8,833 bases of DNA from Cellvibrionales bacterium UBA2511 (GCA_002341315.1 DDNV01000053.1:25891-34723); one strand, 5' to 3'. Shown: positions 1 through 7,009, numbered from the stretch's first letter. The notes: generated by a model from the sequence alone, not told the origin. Made by a program: numbers and translations.

Positions 1-67
1 GAGCATGATAGTATAGCGGGCCAAAAATAAATACAGACCCGGAAATCATCCCTTTACCCGGCGGGTT

Positions 68-76
68 TGTTGTAAT
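68..76 (+). promoter_or_regulatory. Possible extended -10 promoter for rpoE
   Basis: A TG at 68-69, one spacer base, then TGTAAT (71-76) form an extended -10 element that matches TATAAT at five of six positions. No good -35 hexamer lies 16-18 bases upstream, which extended -10 promoters can tolerate. Transcription would begin near 83 and leave a leader of about 50 bases before rpoE. A TCTGA at 84-88 resembles a sigma-E -10, but no GAACTT partner sits at the right distance, so I do not call a sigma-E promoter here. The match is short and could be chance. Confidence 0.3.
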
Positions 77-131
77 TGAATGCTCTGAGACGCCATCACT
101 ACGAGGCGATTCGGGGGCAATCGGAGCGACT

Positions 132-716
132 ATGGATAACGAGCAGGCAAAAGATACTGACAAGCTACTCGTCGCTCGTGTTCAAAAAGGCGATAAACGC
201 GCTTTTGACTTGCTGGTGATGAAATATCAGTACAAAGTCCATGCGATTGTCAGTCGCTATGTCAAAGATTTTGATGAGGTTAACGATGTTGTGCAGGAGG
301 CCTTTATCAAGGCTTACCGGGCATTGGCCAAATTTCGTGGTGAAAGTGCTTTTTATACCTGGCTGTACCGTATTGCCGTCAACACGGCAAAGAATTATCT
401 CGTCGCTCGGAATCGGCGCCCACCTGCCAGTGATGTCGATGCTGAGGAGGCCGCTTTTTATGAGGGCAGCGAGAAACTCCGCGACATTGACTCACCTGAA
501 AACCTTCTCTACCGGGATGAACTGGAGGCCGTGGTGGATTTGGCCATAAAAAATCTTCCGGAAGATCTGCGTGCTGCGGTAACTTTAAGAGAATTTGAGG
601 GTCTCAGCTATGAAGAGATCGCAGAGATAATGGGGTGCCCGGTAGGGACTGTAAGGTCGCGCATTTTTCGTGCCAGGGAGGCCATAGATGAAAAAATTCG
701 GTTACTTGAAGGCTGA
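132..716 (+). CDS. rpoE: RNA polymerase sigma-E factor (RpoE/AlgU)
   Basis: Extracytoplasmic-function sigma factor that directs RNA polymerase to envelope-stress promoters. In the cytoplasm it is held inactive by RseA. The 194-residue protein has the usual family length. Region 2 spans about residues 11-95 and includes the core-binding stretch VVQEAFIKAYRAL and the -10 melting/recognition stretch FYTWLYRIAVNTAKN (about 74-88). Region 4 spans about 130-186, with the helix-turn-helix LSYEEIAEIMGCPVGTVRSR binding the -35 element. The linker with RRPPASDV is very like that of Pseudomonas AlgU. The ATG at 132 is preceded by GGAG (123-126) at five bases, which supports this start. It is the first gene of the rpoE-rseA-rseB-rseC-mucD cluster. 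Identity is secure from both the sequence and the neighbours. Confidence 0.97.
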   Translation: MDNEQAKDTDKLLVARVQKGDKRAFDLLVMKYQYKVHAIVSRYVKDFDEVNDVVQEAFIKAYRALAKFRGESAFYTWLYRIAVNTAKNYLVARNRRPPASDVDAEEAAFYEGSEKLRDIDSPENLLYRDELEAVVDLAIKNLPEDLRAAVTLREFEGLSYEEIAEIMGCPVGTVRSRIFRAREAIDEKIRLLEG

Positions 717-730
717 CCTCCCATATCAAT

Positions 731-758
731 GAACTTTTTCAGTCAACGAGCTGTCTTA
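731..758 (+). promoter_or_regulatory. Predicted sigma-E-type promoter for rseA-rseB-rseC
   Basis: GAACTT (731-736), followed by a T-run, is a perfect sigma-E/AlgU -35 element. After a 17-base spacer comes TCTTA (754-758), close to the TCTGA/TCTAA -10. The position, 15 bases after the rpoE stop and about 120 bases before rseA, suits a secondary autoregulated promoter. Such a promoter would raise the anti-sigma factor and its partners when sigma-E is active, giving negative feedback. Transcription would begin near 763-765. The elements are seen in the sequence; the function is inferred. Confidence 0.55.
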
Positions 759-832
759 TATGGAATTATCTGATCAATAGCTGCATGGGTACCATTGTCT
801 TTATTGATGATGAATTAAAAACAGGTTTTACG

Positions 833-850
833 GCCACGGCTTACCGTGGC
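833..850 (+). other. Perfect 7-bp hairpin in the rseA leader
   Basis: GCCACGG (833-839) pairs perfectly with CCGTGGC (844-850) around the loop CTTA. There is no T-run after it, so it is not an intrinsic terminator. It lies 18 bases upstream of the rseA ribosome-binding site GAGG (869-872), which it leaves exposed. It could mark an RNA-processing or stability site between the rpoE and rseA messages. That role is only inferred from its place in the longest spacer of the sigma module. Confidence 0.5.
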
Positions 851-881
851 ATGGTCACTAATAGTTTCGAGGTAGTTTCTT

Positions 882-1541
882 ATGACCACTAGCACTGATC
901 GCGAGAAAGAGTCCCTGTCAGCATTAATGGATGGTCAGGCAGGCGAGCTTGAGGTCCGTCGGGTTCTGAAAAGTATCTCCGATAATGACCAATCTCGTGA
1001 CACTTGGCGTCGCTATCAGATGGCGGCGGCTGCCATGAGAAGGGATCTTCCTGAGCAGGTGGTTGACTACTCTGCCAGCATAAGTGCGGCTCTGGAAAAG
1101 GAAAAAGCCCTACAGGTAAACACACTTTCTGCCCGCATGCTTAAGCCCCTCGGTCGTTTTGCCATTGCCGCCTCGGTGGCCACTGTTGCCATCATTGGTT
1201 TTCAACAGTACAACATGCCGGCTACCAATCAACCTGCTATCGCCTCGGCCAAAACTGTTGACAACAAGCTCTCTCCAGCCCAACTTAGAACCTCTGCCGA
1301 CTTCGGAATACCTTCTGTCACAGCCCGGACAGTCAGCGTCAACAACAATCCTGAGAGTTACCGGGCCAGTCAGGCCCAGCCGGTCATTGTGGTCGATCAG
1401 GCCACCGAATCTGAAGTCACTCGTGAACAGGTACAGGCTTACCTCAATAGCTTAATGATTGAACATACCGGCCACGCGGCAATGAACACTAATCAGGGCA
1501 TGCTGCCATTTGCTCGAATGCCCACTACGCATGATCAGTAA
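882..1541 (+). CDS. rseA: Anti-sigma-E factor RseA/MucA
   Basis: Single-pass inner-membrane protein whose cytoplasmic N-terminus binds and inhibits sigma-E. It is destroyed by stepwise proteolysis (DegS/AlgW, then RseP/MucP) under envelope stress. The N-terminal anti-sigma domain occupies about residues 8-80, with the family signature LSALMDGQAGELEVRRVL followed by WRRYQMA. A hydrophobic helix at about 91-108 is the membrane span. The periplasmic part, about 110-219, ends with a MucA-like patch containing GMLPFARM (206-213), in the region expected to bind RseB. At 219 residues it is about as long as E. coli RseA and slightly longer than MucA of P. aeruginosa. The start is supported by GAGG (869-872), nine bases upstream. 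The rpoE-rseA gap of 165 bases is unusually long for this operon and holds a promoter-like site and a hairpin. Confidence 0.94.
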   Translation: MTTSTDREKESLSALMDGQAGELEVRRVLKSISDNDQSRDTWRRYQMAAAAMRRDLPEQVVDYSASISAALEKEKALQVNTLSARMLKPLGRFAIAASVATVAIIGFQQYNMPATNQPAIASAKTVDNKLSPAQLRTSADFGIPSVTARTVSVNNNPESYRASQAQPVIVVDQATESEVTREQVQAYLNSLMIEHTGHAAMNTNQGMLPFARMPTTHDQ

Positions 1542-1545
1542 TTCA

Positions 1546-1568
1546 CTGGGGATCATGTCAATTCCCAG
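1546..1568 (+). promoter_or_regulatory. Hairpin enclosing the rseB Shine-Dalgarno and start codon
   Basis: Bases 1546-1553 pair with 1561-1568 as an 8-bp stem that includes one G-U pair. The loop, 1554-1560, reads CATGTCA and holds the rseB ATG (1555-1557). The ribosome-binding site GGGGA (1548-1552) lies wholly inside the 5' arm. The rseA stop codon ends at 1541, five bases before the stem, so a ribosome ending rseA would be expected to melt it. This is the layout of a translational-coupling hairpin. The pairing is read directly; the coupling is inferred. Confidence 0.55.
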
Positions 1569-2520
1569 GTCTTTTGTGGCTATATGCCTCTTTCTCGTTG
1601 TTGCGCCATCTGAAGTGATCGCGGAGACGCCTTCCCCAACGACCATTCTTGCCAAAATGGCGGATGCCAACCGAACGCTCGACTACAGCGGGATATTTAC
1701 CTACGAACACGGCGGTATACTCAGGACGATCAAGGTTTTTCACTCTGTGAGGGATGGTCAGGAGTTTGAGCGTCTATTCTTATTGAGTGGACCGAAAAAG
1801 GAAGTTACCCGTCAAAGCGGCGAACGTCGATGCGAACGCCTCGGAGATCTTATGCTGAGGAGCTCTGTTGCCGCAGCAGCCTCTGTACCGAAAGACCACC
1901 TCGAAAAACTCTACCATGTACACCCCAAGGCCAAGGATCGAATAGCCGGTCGTGAGACGCTAACGGTTCATGTAATCCCAAAAGACAGCTACCGCTATGG
2001 ATACATACTGGGGATTGATCAGGAGACGGGGTTATTACTCCAGTCCATGCTGATTGGCGATAACAATCGCGTCCTGGAAAGATTTCAATTTGCAGATGTT
2101 GAAATTGGAAAATCAATTGATGAGGCATCACTGGATCCCTCTGAGCCAGAGGTGCATAGAGTTTCGTCGAAGGTTTCTACCTGCCTCAATAATGTAGAGT
2201 CATCGGCGACCCAATCCAATTGGCAGCAATCCTGGCTTCCGCCGGGTTTCGGTTTGGCGGGTTACCTGAAATCTGGTGACTCTGGCCGAGAGACACTGAT
2301 CTACACTGATGGTTTGGCAATTTTTTCTGTGTTTATCGATAGCAGTGAAGCCGTTGACATCCCTAAAATGCAAGCCCAGCGCGGTGCAACTGTGGCTTAT
2401 CTCACCAAGGCTAAAATCAGACAGCAAGGCTTTCTGATTTCAGTGGTTGGCGAAATACCGGTCGAAACCGCCAGAGCCGTTGCACATGCGGTAATACCTG
2501 TTCAACATAACTACCAATAA
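1555..2520 (+). CDS. rseB: Sigma-E periplasmic negative regulator RseB/MucB
   Basis: Periplasmic protein that binds the RseA periplasmic domain and shields it from site-1 cleavage. In the known pathway it senses mislocalised lipopolysaccharide. From this ATG the protein is 321 residues, against about 316-318 for the characterised homologues. Residues 1-23 form a Sec signal peptide: Arg5, hydrophobic core FVAICLFLVVA, likely cleavage after VIA. The lipoprotein-carrier-like N-terminal domain (about 24-205) contains YSGIFTYEHGG and the conserved SYRYGYILGIDQETGLLLQS. The C-terminal domain (about 222-320), which contacts RseA, contains WLPPGF and YTDGLAIFSVFI. The frame is open upstream to a TTG at 1510 and an ATG at 1531 that overlap rseA, but only 1555 has a ribosome-binding site (GGGGA) and gives a proper signal peptide. 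Confidence 0.93.
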   Translation: MSIPRSFVAICLFLVVAPSEVIAETPSPTTILAKMADANRTLDYSGIFTYEHGGILRTIKVFHSVRDGQEFERLFLLSGPKKEVTRQSGERRCERLGDLMLRSSVAAAASVPKDHLEKLYHVHPKAKDRIAGRETLTVHVIPKDSYRYGYILGIDQETGLLLQSMLIGDNNRVLERFQFADVEIGKSIDEASLDPSEPEVHRVSSKVSTCLNNVESSATQSNWQQSWLPPGFGLAGYLKSGDSGRETLIYTDGLAIFSVFIDSSEAVDIPKMQAQRGATVAYLTKAKIRQQGFLISVVGEIPVETARAVAHAVIPVQHNYQ

Positions 2521-2594
2521 CAACGGTGTATCTTTTCTATATAGCACCGGCACCTTTTGGTAAAAATTCATGACATCGCAGGCATTGAACTGAA

Positions 2595-3062
2595 ATGATT
2601 GAAGAGCGGGGGAGGATCACCACCGTGGAGTCAGACGGTTTCTGGGTCGAGACGATTCAACGTTCGGCGTGCCAGGCGTGTGTGGCTGAAAAAGGTTGTG
2701 GCCAGAAGCTGCTCAGTCGGCTTTCCGGTAAAACTGCGTTAATCAGGGTATTGTCCGGGCACGGTGATCTACAGTCACTCAAACCCCATGATCAGGTGGT
2801 GATTGGCATCCCGGAGGATGTTGTTGTCAAAGGCACGCTGCTGGTTTACCTTTTTCCACTACTGACAATGGTGGGGGCTGTATGTATTGGCGCCCTGATC
2901 TCTTTCCACGACATCATCGTGCTGACAAGCGCCTTGATCGGGTTCATTCTGGGTGGAGTTTTTGTCAGGCTGCATTCCTGGCTTAATAAAAATAACCGTC
3001 GAGTCCACCCCGTATTGCTGGAGAGACTGGTCGCATCCAGTGATGCACCGGTTTCTGCCTGA
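2595..3062 (+). CDS. rseC: Sigma-E regulatory protein RseC/MucC
   Basis: Small inner-membrane protein of the RseC/MucC family, encoded with sigma-E regulators. It has been linked to sigma-E regulation, and some relatives to redox or electron-transfer maturation, but its molecular role is not firmly known. At 155 residues it has the family length. A cytoplasmic N-terminus carries the conserved cysteine cluster Cys26-x2-Cys29-x5-Cys35 in ACQACVAEKGCG, a possible metal or iron-sulfur site. Two membrane helices follow at about 79-102 and 106-126, with a positively charged end (KNNRR). MIEERGRI at the start aligns with RseC/MucC N-termini and supports the ATG at 2595, although that codon has no good ribosome-binding site. 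A purine-rich GGGGGAGGA (2608-2616) lies inside the gene, nine bases before an in-frame GTG at 2625. The spacer after rseB is 74 bases. Confidence 0.9.
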   Translation: MIEERGRITTVESDGFWVETIQRSACQACVAEKGCGQKLLSRLSGKTALIRVLSGHGDLQSLKPHDQVVIGIPEDVVVKGTLLVYLFPLLTMVGAVCIGALISFHDIIVLTSALIGFILGGVFVRLHSWLNKNNRRVHPVLLERLVASSDAPVSA

Positions 3063-3091
3063 GTAGTCTCTGCCTACAGAGCCACCTCCTG

Positions 3092-3121
3092 TGGTCATAT
3101 GGCAAGGATGGAACATATAAA
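3092..3121 (+). promoter_or_regulatory. Possible sigma-70 promoter for the HtrA-type protease gene
   Basis: TGGTCA (3092-3097; four of six to TTGACA) and TATAAA (3116-3121; five of six to TATAAT) are separated by 18 bases. Transcription would begin near 3128, leaving about 25 bases of leader that include the ribosome-binding site AGAGGG (3140-3145). An independent mucD promoter has been reported in P. aeruginosa, so a local promoter is plausible. It overlaps the sigma-E-like candidate at 3110-3137. Confidence 0.4.
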
Positions 3122-3137
3122 AGGGTGACTCGTCTAT
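3110..3137 (+). promoter_or_regulatory. Possible sigma-E-type promoter for the HtrA-type protease gene
   Basis: GGAACAT (3110-3116) differs from the sigma-E -35 GGAACTT at one base. TCTAT (3133-3137), preceded by G, resembles the -10 GTCTAA after a 16-base spacer. Its expected start, near 3142-3145, would leave a leader of only about ten bases and cut away most of the ribosome-binding site. It would therefore give an almost leaderless message, which weakens the call. The -35 overlaps the -10 of the sigma-70 candidate. Confidence 0.35.
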
Positions 3138-3152
3138 AAAGAGGGTGCACAT

Positions 3153-4229
3153 ATGTTTAAGTGGTTTTCTTTGGTGGCATTGCTCTTTGTAGTTATAGCA
3201 CTGAACATCAGTCAATCTAACCGGCAGGATTTGCCAAATTTCAATCAATTAATTCAAACCTCATCCCCTGCGGTCGTGAAAATTGATTCCGTTCAAAAAA
3301 TCCTTGGGACAGGAATGACCCAGATGAACGAACGAAATATTCCTGATATGTTCCGTGAGCCCCATGAAGATAGTAGGGCGGGAGAGGCACATGCAACCGG
3401 TTCTGGCTTTATCATTTCCGATGATGGTTACGTTCTCACTAATGAACATGTGGTTGAAAATGCCCATGAGGTGATCATTCGATTAATAGACCGCCGCGAG
3501 TTTGAAGCAAAGGTAATCGGCATTGACCATCGCTCGGACCTGGCGTTACTCAAGATTGATGCCGAGAACCTGCCAAAAATCAACTTTGCCGATCCCGGTA
3601 AGGTCAAAGTAGGCGATTGGGCCCTGGCGATAGGCTCACCATTCGGTCTTGATTATTCGGTGAGCGCCGGGATTATCAGCGCAATTGGCCGCAGTATACC
3701 TACCGAAAATGGCGATAATTATGTGCCGTTTATTCAAAGTGACGTTGCTATCAACCCAGGTAATTCTGGTGGCCCCTTACTGAACCTGGATGGTGAGGTG
3801 GTGGGTATAAACTCTCAAATATTTACCCACTCCGGCGGATCGATAGGCCTGTCTTTTGCTGTACCTGCAGGTGTCGCTATAGATGTTGTGTCACAGCTCA
3901 AATCAAAGGGCCGTGTTGATCGTGGCTGGCTTGGTGTCTACGTACAGGAGGTTGACAAGTCGCTGGCCCGATCATCGGGGCTGACAAAAACGCAGGGGGC
4001 ACTTGTTGTCCAGGTCGAAGCCGGAAGTCCGGCTGATGTAGCCGGCATCCATGCCGGCGATATTGTTCTGTACTTTGATAATGAAGAAATTATCGAATCA
4101 GGGGATCTGCCCCATGTGGTTGGCTTGTTGTCACCTGGCAGCCAAATCAAGGCTCAACTGATCCGGGGAAAGAAGAAGAAAACGCTTGATGTGATCGTTG
4201 GTACTTTACCGGATGGACTGAGCCCTTGA
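3153..4229 (+). CDS. mucD: Periplasmic HtrA/Do-family serine protease, MucD-like, single PDZ
   Basis: Trypsin-fold protease of the HtrA family for envelope protein quality control. The catalytic triad is His99 (TNEHVV), Asp129 (HRSDLALLKID) and Ser205 (NPGNSGGPLL), all intact. The protease domain spans about residues 35-245 and one PDZ domain about 258-348. The protease domain and first PDZ are very like P. aeruginosa MucD, but the protein stops at residue 358, whereas MucD has about 474 residues and a second PDZ. I see no second PDZ in the 187 bases downstream. The N-terminus (FSLVALLFVVIALNI) is hydrophobic with no clear Ala-x-Ala site, so it could be a signal peptide or an uncleaved anchor as in DegS. 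The length and single PDZ resemble DegS/AlgW, while the position after rseC is that of mucD. AGAGGG upstream supports the start. The exact physiological role is uncertain. Confidence 0.88.
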   Translation: MFKWFSLVALLFVVIALNISQSNRQDLPNFNQLIQTSSPAVVKIDSVQKILGTGMTQMNERNIPDMFREPHEDSRAGEAHATGSGFIISDDGYVLTNEHVVENAHEVIIRLIDRREFEAKVIGIDHRSDLALLKIDAENLPKINFADPGKVKVGDWALAIGSPFGLDYSVSAGIISAIGRSIPTENGDNYVPFIQSDVAINPGNSGGPLLNLDGEVVGINSQIFTHSGGSIGLSFAVPAGVAIDVVSQLKSKGRVDRGWLGVYVQEVDKSLARSSGLTKTQGALVVQVEAGSPADVAGIHAGDIVLYFDNEEIIESGDLPHVVGLLSPGSQIKAQLIRGKKKKTLDVIVGTLPDGLSP

Positions 4230-4416
4230 CCTGCCGCTATCCACCCATTCCATATCCAAGAAAATCAAGAAATAAGTTTCTGTGGAATCCCATATTTTTG
4301 CAGAGCATTTGGCTGTTTGGCATGGGTACTCATAGCGTCCGCACAGCAAATACGCTAGACTGCATGGCCTAAAATTAACCCCCCAGCCCGACCGGCTGCA
4401 AACTGATTGAATCGCT

Positions 4417-6216
4417 GTGTCCGACCTAAGTTATATCCGAAACTTCTCTATTATCGCGCACATCGATCATGGGAAATCCACCATTGCTGACCGCTTTATT
4501 CAAATTTGTGGTGGGCTTTCTTCCCGTGAAATGGCTGAGCAGGTTCTCGACTCGATGGATATCGAGCGAGAGCGCGGTATCACAATCAAGGCACAGAGCG
4601 TGACACTTGATTACCGCGCCAGAGATGGCAAAACCTATCAGCTCAACTTCATTGATACCCCCGGCCATGTGGATTTCTCCTATGAGGTGTCGCGTTCACT
4701 GGCTGCCTGTGAAGGTGCTTTATTGGTAGTGGATGCAGGGCAGGGTGTTGAAGCCCAGTCTGTTGCCAACTGCTACACCGCCATTGCTCAGGGCCTCGAA
4801 GTCATTCCTGTTCTGAATAAAATGGATTTACCCCAGGCAGAACCCGAGAAGGTCATTGCCGAGATAGAGGATATCATCGGTATTGATGCCCATGATGCTG
4901 TGCGTTGCAGTGCAAAAACCGGGCTCGGTATAGAGGACATACTGGAACAGCTCGTGGCTAAAGTGCCAGCCCCGGTAGGCGATCTGGATGCACCCTTACA
5001 GGCGCTTATCATCGACTCCTGGTTTGACAATTACCTCGGTGTCGTTTCCCTGGTGCGGGTGACCCAGGGCACCCTGAAAGCGAAAGACAAAGTGATTACC
5101 AAGTCCATCGGCAAAGCACATGTGGTAGATAATATCGGCGTTTTTACTCCCAAGCGAAAAGATACCGGCGTTCTCAGGGCTGGTGAAGTAGGTTTCGTCG
5201 TTGCAGGCATTAAGGATATCCATGGTGCGCCAGTAGGCGACACATTTACTCACAGTCATACCCCGGATACTCCTGCATTACCCGGCTTTCAACGTGTCAA
5301 GCCGCAGGTGTATGCTGGTATGTTCCCGATTAGTTCAGATGATTTTGAAGACTTTCGTGAGGCACTGGCCAAACTCACGCTGAATGACGCTTCATTGTTT
5401 TATGAACCGGAAAGCTCTGATGCGCTGGGTTTTGGATTCCGCTGTGGTTTCCTCGGCATGCTGCATATGGAGATCATTCAGGAGCGTCTGGAACGGGAGT
5501 ACAATCTCGACCTCATCACGACTGCACCCACGGTTGTTTATGAAATAGTAAAAACAGATGGTGCAATCCTGCACATATCAAACCCCTCCGACCTTCCAGA
5601 TCCGGCCAGTATAGAAGAAATGCGGGAACCCCTTTGTGAAGCGAGTATTCTCGTTCCAAAGGATTATCTGGGCAACGTCATTACTCTTTGCGAGCAAAAA
5701 CGTGGTACTCAAAAAAGTATGGTGTTTACCACCAGTCAGGTATCACTGACCTATGAACTGCCCATGAGCGAAGTTGTCATGGATTTCTTCGACCGTCTAA
5801 AATCGGTCAGTCGGGGGTTTGCATCACTGGACTACGCATTTACACGTTTTCAGACAGCCCCTCTGGTGAGACTGGATGTCCTGATTAATGGCGAAAAAGT
5901 AGATGCGCTGGCCTCGATTATTCATCGCCAACACTCACAGTACAAAGGTCGTCAACTGACAGAAAAAATGAAAGAGTTGATTCCGCGCCAGATGTTTGAT
6001 GTGGCTATCCAGGCGGCTGTTGGTGGTCATGTGATTGCCCGGACCACAGTGAAAGCCCTGAGAAAAAATGTCACCGCAAAATGTTATGGTGGCGATATGA
6101 CCAGGAAGAAAAAACTGCTGGAAAAACAAAAAGAGGGCAAAAAACGGATGAAGCAGGTAGGCAGTGTAGAAATCCCTCAGGAAGCATTCCTGGCTGTACT
6201 TAAAACGGATAGTTGA
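4417..6216 (+). CDS. lepA: Elongation factor 4 (LepA), ribosome-associated GTPase
   Basis: Translational GTPase that acts on the ribosome. Back-translocation and roles in initiation or 30S assembly have been proposed. The protein is 599 residues, the same length as E. coli LepA. GTPase motifs are intact: G1 AHIDHGKS (14-21), G2 RGIT (53-56), G3 DTPGH (80-84), G4 NKMD (134-137) and G5 SAK (165-167). EF-G-like domains follow to about residue 480. The LepA-specific C-terminal domain (about 485-599) contains [14 protein letters not shown] and the basic stretch [20 protein letters not shown]. The start is a GTG giving [20 protein letters not shown], which matches Pseudomonas LepA. I see no clear Shine-Dalgarno before it. 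A small CAGCC/GGCTG stem lies at 4384-4398. It follows the protease gene after 187 bases with no convincing promoter or terminator, and lepB follows after nine bases. Confidence 0.98.
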   Translation: MSDLSYIRNFSIIAHIDHGKSTIADRFIQICGGLSSREMAEQVLDSMDIERERGITIKAQSVTLDYRARDGKTYQLNFIDTPGHVDFSYEVSRSLAACEGALLVVDAGQGVEAQSVANCYTAIAQGLEVIPVLNKMDLPQAEPEKVIAEIEDIIGIDAHDAVRCSAKTGLGIEDILEQLVAKVPAPVGDLDAPLQALIIDSWFDNYLGVVSLVRVTQGTLKAKDKVITKSIGKAHVVDNIGVFTPKRKDTGVLRAGEVGFVVAGIKDIHGAPVGDTFTHSHTPDTPALPGFQRVKPQVYAGMFPISSDDFEDFREALAKLTLNDASLFYEPESSDALGFGFRCGFLGMLHMEIIQERLEREYNLDLITTAPTVVYEIVKTDGAILHISNPSDLPDPASIEEMREPLCEASILVPKDYLGNVITLCEQKRGTQKSMVFTTSQVSLTYELPMSEVVMDFFDRLKSVSRGFASLDYAFTRFQTAPLVRLDVLINGEKVDALASIIHRQHSQYKGRQLTEKMKELIPRQMFDVAIQAAVGGHVIARTTVKALRKNVTAKCYGGDMTRKKKLLEKQKEGKKRMKQVGSVEIPQEAFLAVLKTDS

Positions 6217-6225
6217 GAGTTCTAA

Positions 6226-6978
6226 ATGGATATTAATTTTCCGCTAATTTTATTGTTTCTGGTGATGATTTCCGGCGTAATATGGTTTTCTGATCGTTTT
6301 ATACTCTCTAAAAAACGCGGCGAAAATCAACCAGTTCCGGGATGGATTGAGTACAGCGGGTCTTTTTTTCCCGTTCTGCTACTGGTTTTTGTGCTTCGTT
6401 CATTTCTCTTTGAACCGTTTCAGATCCCTTCCGGATCAATGATACCAACCTTGAAAGTTGGCGATTTCATTTTGGTAAACAAGTTTACCTATGGCCTCAG
6501 GCTACCTGTGATTGGCACCAAAATCGTCCCGATTAATGAGCCCAAGCGAGGGGATGTGATGGTCTTTTTCCCACCCAATGATGACCGCTATTTCATCAAA
6601 AGAGTTATTGGTCTCCCCGGGGATAAAATTCGATTACGGAACAATATGTTATATATAAATGGCTTGTTGGCTGAACAGGCACCATTGCCCGATGCTGCAG
6701 AAGACTCAAGATTAGAACTGATTGCTGAGAATTTGAACGGCGTTGTTCATACCGTGCAAAAAAATAAAGTGGCGGGGCCACTGGGCAAAAATTACGCCCT
6801 AGTTGTTCCTGAGAATCATTACTTCATGATGGGCGATAATCGTGACAATAGTAGTGACAGCCGGGTATGGGGCCCGGTACCGGAAGAGAATATTGTTGGC
6901 AAGGCCGTATTAATCTGGATGCATTGGGAATCATTTGGCGATTTGCCAAGCTTCGACCGGGCCGGGACAATCAACTAA
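6226..6978 (+). CDS. lepB: Signal peptidase I (LepB)
   Basis: Inner-membrane serine/lysine protease that removes signal peptides from exported proteins on the periplasmic side. Two N-terminal membrane helices (about residues 5-21 and 46-62) flank a basic cytoplasmic loop (KKRGE). The nucleophile is Ser71 in PSGSMIPTL and the general base is Lys125 in RYFIKRVIGLPGD. The conserved MGDNRDNSSDSR lies at 202-213. At 250 residues it is shorter than E. coli LepB (324) and P. aeruginosa LepB (about 284), mostly through smaller insertions; no catalytic box is missing. Its ribosome-binding site, GAGAG (6215-6219), overlaps the lepA stop codon, so translation is probably coupled to lepA. Its likely substrates include the exported proteins encoded upstream, such as RseB and perhaps the HtrA-type protease. 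Confidence 0.97.
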   Translation: MDINFPLILLFLVMISGVIWFSDRFILSKKRGENQPVPGWIEYSGSFFPVLLLVFVLRSFLFEPFQIPSGSMIPTLKVGDFILVNKFTYGLRLPVIGTKIVPINEPKRGDVMVFFPPNDDRYFIKRVIGLPGDKIRLRNNMLYINGLLAEQAPLPDAAEDSRLELIAENLNGVVHTVQKNKVAGPLGKNYALVVPENHYFMMGDNRDNSSDSRVWGPVPEENIVGKAVLIWMHWESFGDLPSFDRAGTIN

Positions 6979-7009
6979 TATCAACAGGTAGACACCTGGA
7001 GCCAATGCT

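Noticed and set aside
1..20. A minus-strand ATG at 6-4 with a TATACT-like box (15-10) next to it, suggesting a divergent nadB as in Pseudomonas and E. coli
   Set aside because: Only two codons are visible, there is no ribosome-binding site, and the box is too close to the ATG to leave a leader.
1510..1554. Upstream rseB starts at TTG 1510 or ATG 1531
   Set aside because: Neither has a ribosome-binding site, and both would place 8-15 extra residues before a good signal peptide.
2521..2594. CGGTG/CACCG stem followed by a short T-run in the rseB-rseC gap, a possible terminator
   Set aside because: The stem is five pairs with a long loop, and the four-base T-run is offset by five bases. A terminator inside this operon is also unlikely.
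2859..3248. A 129-residue minus-strand open frame across rseC and the protease gene start
   Set aside because: It is antisense to two well-supported genes, shows no recognisable domain, and behaves as a frame shadow.
4247..4299. ATTCCATA/TGTGGAAT stem followed by TTTTT after the protease gene, a possible terminator
   Set aside because: The stem is AT-rich, the loop is 26 bases, and six bases separate the stem from the T-run, so it would be a poor intrinsic terminator.
783..4329. GCATGGGTAC present in both the rseA leader (783-792) and the lepA leader (4320-4329)
   Set aside because: A shared 10-mer is expected many times by chance in a window of this size, and the flanks do not match.
4317..4375. 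TTGGCA (4317-4322) and TAAAAT (4370-4375) as lepA promoter elements
   Set aside because: They are far too distant to pair, and neither has a partner hexamer at 16-18 bases.
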